The translations under genes and the position numbers were made by a program. This document shows positions 44,955-46,449 of a DNA stretch of 46,449 nt, in pieces. The notes beneath the pieces are model-generated. The model saw nothing but the letters and a program-made list of their open reading frames with translations. It searched no databases and was not told where the DNA came from. Every line of letters starts with the position of its first letter. The first letter of the stretch is position 1. The stretch is from an uncultured Caulobacterales bacterium (GTDB lineage Bacteria > Pseudomonadota > Alphaproteobacteria > Caulobacterales > Caulobacteraceae): the NCBI GenBank assembly GCA_903858185.1, contig CAIOHT010000010.1, positions 1 through 46,449 of the forward strand. The letters run 5' to 3'.

Positions 44955-46157
44955 CTAGAGTCGCAGCACCAGCCGGGCCATGATGTCCCGCTGGATCTGG
45001 TTCGACCCACCATAGATCGAGGCCGCGCGGTTGTTGAGGTAGCGCGCCATGGCAATCAGGCTGTGGTCCGGACCGACCGGGGTCTGGTTCGAGCCGGGCT
45101 CGCGGGCCTCCGGCTGGTCGACAGCCGCGTAGTGGTTGGCGATCTCGATAGCCAGCTCGTCCAGCCGCTGGGTGCACTCGGTCGACTGGGTCTTGAGCAT
45201 CGAGGAGGCCGGGCCGGGGTTCTTGCCGCCCGCCAGCGCCGACATGACCCGGTGCTCGGTGATCTCGATCGACTCCACCAGAATCTCGGCCTCGGCGAGC
45301 CTCAGCCGGAAGTCCGGGTCATCGATCAGGGGCGAGCCCTCGTCGGACACCTCATCGGCCGCCATGGCCTTGAGCTTGGCGACGCCGCCGCGCAGGCCCG
45401 GGGCGGAGCTGCCGCCGCGCTCGAACTCGAGCAGGTATTTCGCCACCGTCCAGCCGTCGTTCTCCTCGCCCAGACGCCCCGACTTGGGGACCCGGACATT
45501 GTCGAAGAACACCTGGTTGACCTCATGCTCGCCGGCCAGGGTGATGATCGGTTTCACCTCGATGCCCGGCGTGTCCATTTCCAGCAGCAGGAAGGTGATG
45601 CCCTGCTGCGGCTTGCCGCCGGCCCAGGTGCGGACCAGGCAGAACATGCGGTTGGCGAAGTGGGCGTGGGTGGTCCAGATCTTCGAGCCGTTGAGGATGT
45701 AGTCGTCGCCGTCGCTCTCGGCCTTCATCTGCAGGCTGGCGAGATCGGACCCGGACCCGGGCTCGGAGTAGCCCTGGCACCAGTAGTCGTCGCCGGCGAG
45801 AATGCGCGGCAGGTAGAAGGCCTTCTGCTCGGGCGTGCCGTACTTCTGGATGCAGGGGCCGACCATCCGCAGACCCATCGGCGACAGCGACGGCGCGCCG
45901 GCGCGCGTGCATTCAGCCGCGAAGATATAGCGCTGCATCTCGTTCCAGCCGCAGCCGCCGTATTCCACCGGCCAGCTCGGCGCGACCCAGCCGCGGGCGT
46001 GCAGCTTCTTCTGCCAGGGAATGGAGTACTGCTTGTCGACGAACACGCTGGTGACCATTCGGCCGGCCTGGCGCAACTCGGGCGTCAGGGCTTCATCGAG
46101 AAAGGCGCGGACTTCATCGCGGAAGGCCAGCTCTTGCGGCGTCAGGTCGAGGTTCAT
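44955..46157 (-). CDS. Acyl-CoA dehydrogenase
   Basis: A 400-residue acyl-CoA dehydrogenase, fourth of the window. It has WPVEYGGCGWNEMQ, the FAD-binding YSEPGSGSDLASL block, and a C-terminal SIYGGSNQIQRDIMARLVL in which Gly replaces the Glu of the usual YEGTxxIQ motif, so the catalytic base must come from elsewhere, as in long-chain and FadE-like members with a shifted Glu. The N-terminal part is typical. It heads the OsmC/DUF6065 group on the minus strand. Confidence 0.92.
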   Translation of the reverse strand: MNLDLTPQELAFRDEVRAFLDEALTPELRQAGRMVTSVFVDKQYSIPWQKKLHARGWVAPSWPVEYGGCGWNEMQRYIFAAECTRAGAPSLSPMGLRMVGPCIQKYGTPEQKAFYLPRILAGDDYWCQGYSEPGSGSDLASLQMKAESDGDDYILNGSKIWTTHAHFANRMFCLVRTWAGGKPQQGITFLLLEMDTPGIEVKPIITLAGEHEVNQVFFDNVRVPKSGRLGEENDGWTVAKYLLEFERGGSSAPGLRGGVAKLKAMAADEVSDEGSPLIDDPDFRLRLAEAEILVESIEITEHRVMSALAGGKNPGPASSMLKTQSTECTQRLDELAIEIANHYAAVDQPEAREPGSNQTPVGPDHSLIAMARYLNNRAASIYGGSNQIQRDIMARLVLRL

Positions 46158-46259
46158 GTGCGTCTTCCATCCCTGTGCGGCAACTGATCAGACTGCCGGA
46201 CATTCGCCTAGACCGGCGGACGCAACGTGACGCAAACTGTTTTCCTGGGGATCAGCCGG

Positions 46260-46449
46260 ATGGCCAACGCGCTCATCGAGAGGATCAACGCCGCCGCCCT
46301 AGCCTATATGCAGCCCGAAGGCGTACCGGCGTTTGATTTCACCACGCCGTCCGGCGAGCCGGCGCTGGCGGGCGCCGACTCAGTGTCCTGGCGCGTGTTC
46401 AGCAATCCCGTGGCCTTGTTCATCGGCGGGGTCACGGCCGTGCTGCTGG
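46260..46449 (+). CDS. Partial DUF2236/MpaB-type oxygenase family protein (start only)
   Basis: The first 63 codons of a gene cut by the window's end. It begins MANALIERINAAALAYMQP and runs to FSNPVALFIGGVTAVLL, which matches the early helical part of DUF2236/MpaB proteins. This family includes haem oxygenases related to latex-clearing protein. The ATG at 46260 has GGGGAT upstream; an in-frame GTG at 46227 could extend it by 11 residues. It is divergent from the last acyl-CoA dehydrogenase. The family call rests on a short piece. Confidence 0.65.
   Translation, partial: MANALIERINAAALAYMQPEGVPAFDFTTPSGEPALAGADSVSWRVFSNPVALFIGGVTAVLL

Overview
The window is GC-rich, densely packed DNA from an alphaproteobacterium, most likely a member of the Caulobacteraceae. 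Three things point there: the codon use and frequent ATGA, GTGA and TGATG gene junctions; a complete type II secretion operon next to a surface lipoprotein and a TonB-dependent receptor, the arrangement known around elpS in Caulobacter crescentus; and the set of acyl-CoA and flavin enzymes. The genus cannot be settled by reading alone. No rRNA, tRNA, CRISPR array, insertion sequence or phage gene was seen.

Layout. (1) 0.3-5.7 kb, minus strand: a five-gene operon of three xylose-isomerase-like TIM-barrel proteins, a Gfo/Idh/MocA dehydrogenase and a one-component GMC flavoprotein. It looks like a pathway that handles glycosides or sugars through keto-sugar intermediates. (2) 5.9-8.9 kb: a metal-dependent amidohydrolase with lower GC, divergent from a sodium/solute symporter. 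(3) 8.9-20.4 kb: a prepilin peptidase facing the gspCDEFGHIJKLMN operon plus one small unknown exported protein. (4) 20.5-29.1 kb, minus strand: a TonB-dependent receptor, an ElpS-like surface lipoprotein with a 17-glycine linker, an ArsR-type regulator and pstSCAB. Pho-box-like sites precede gspC and the lipoprotein gene, with a weaker one before pstS, so parts 3 and 4 read as one phosphate-starvation island: phosphate is scavenged at the surface, imported by Pst, and the secretion system releases proteins. (5) 29.4-32.7 kb: an HI0933-type flavoprotein, a protein of unknown family and a MATE exporter. (6) 32.7-46.4 kb: a catabolic region with a Baeyer-Villiger-type monooxygenase, a choline-dehydrogenase-like GMC enzyme, a MaoC-like hydratase, four acyl-CoA dehydrogenases, a TauD-type dioxygenase, an enoyl-CoA hydratase, an SDR, an OsmC-like protein, a DUF6065 protein and the start of an MpaB/DUF2236 oxygenase. 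It suggests breakdown of a hydrophobic, chain-bearing compound through CoA thioesters, but no CoA ligase or thiolase lies in the window and the substrate is unknown.

Non-coding signals worth attention are the Pho-box-like sites, strong hairpins directly after the first genes of the pst and lipoprotein operons, four related palindromic intergenic elements confined to 36.2-41.2 kb, a 20-bp perfect palindrome at the end of the sugar operon, and an operator-like inverted repeat before the amidohydrolase gene.
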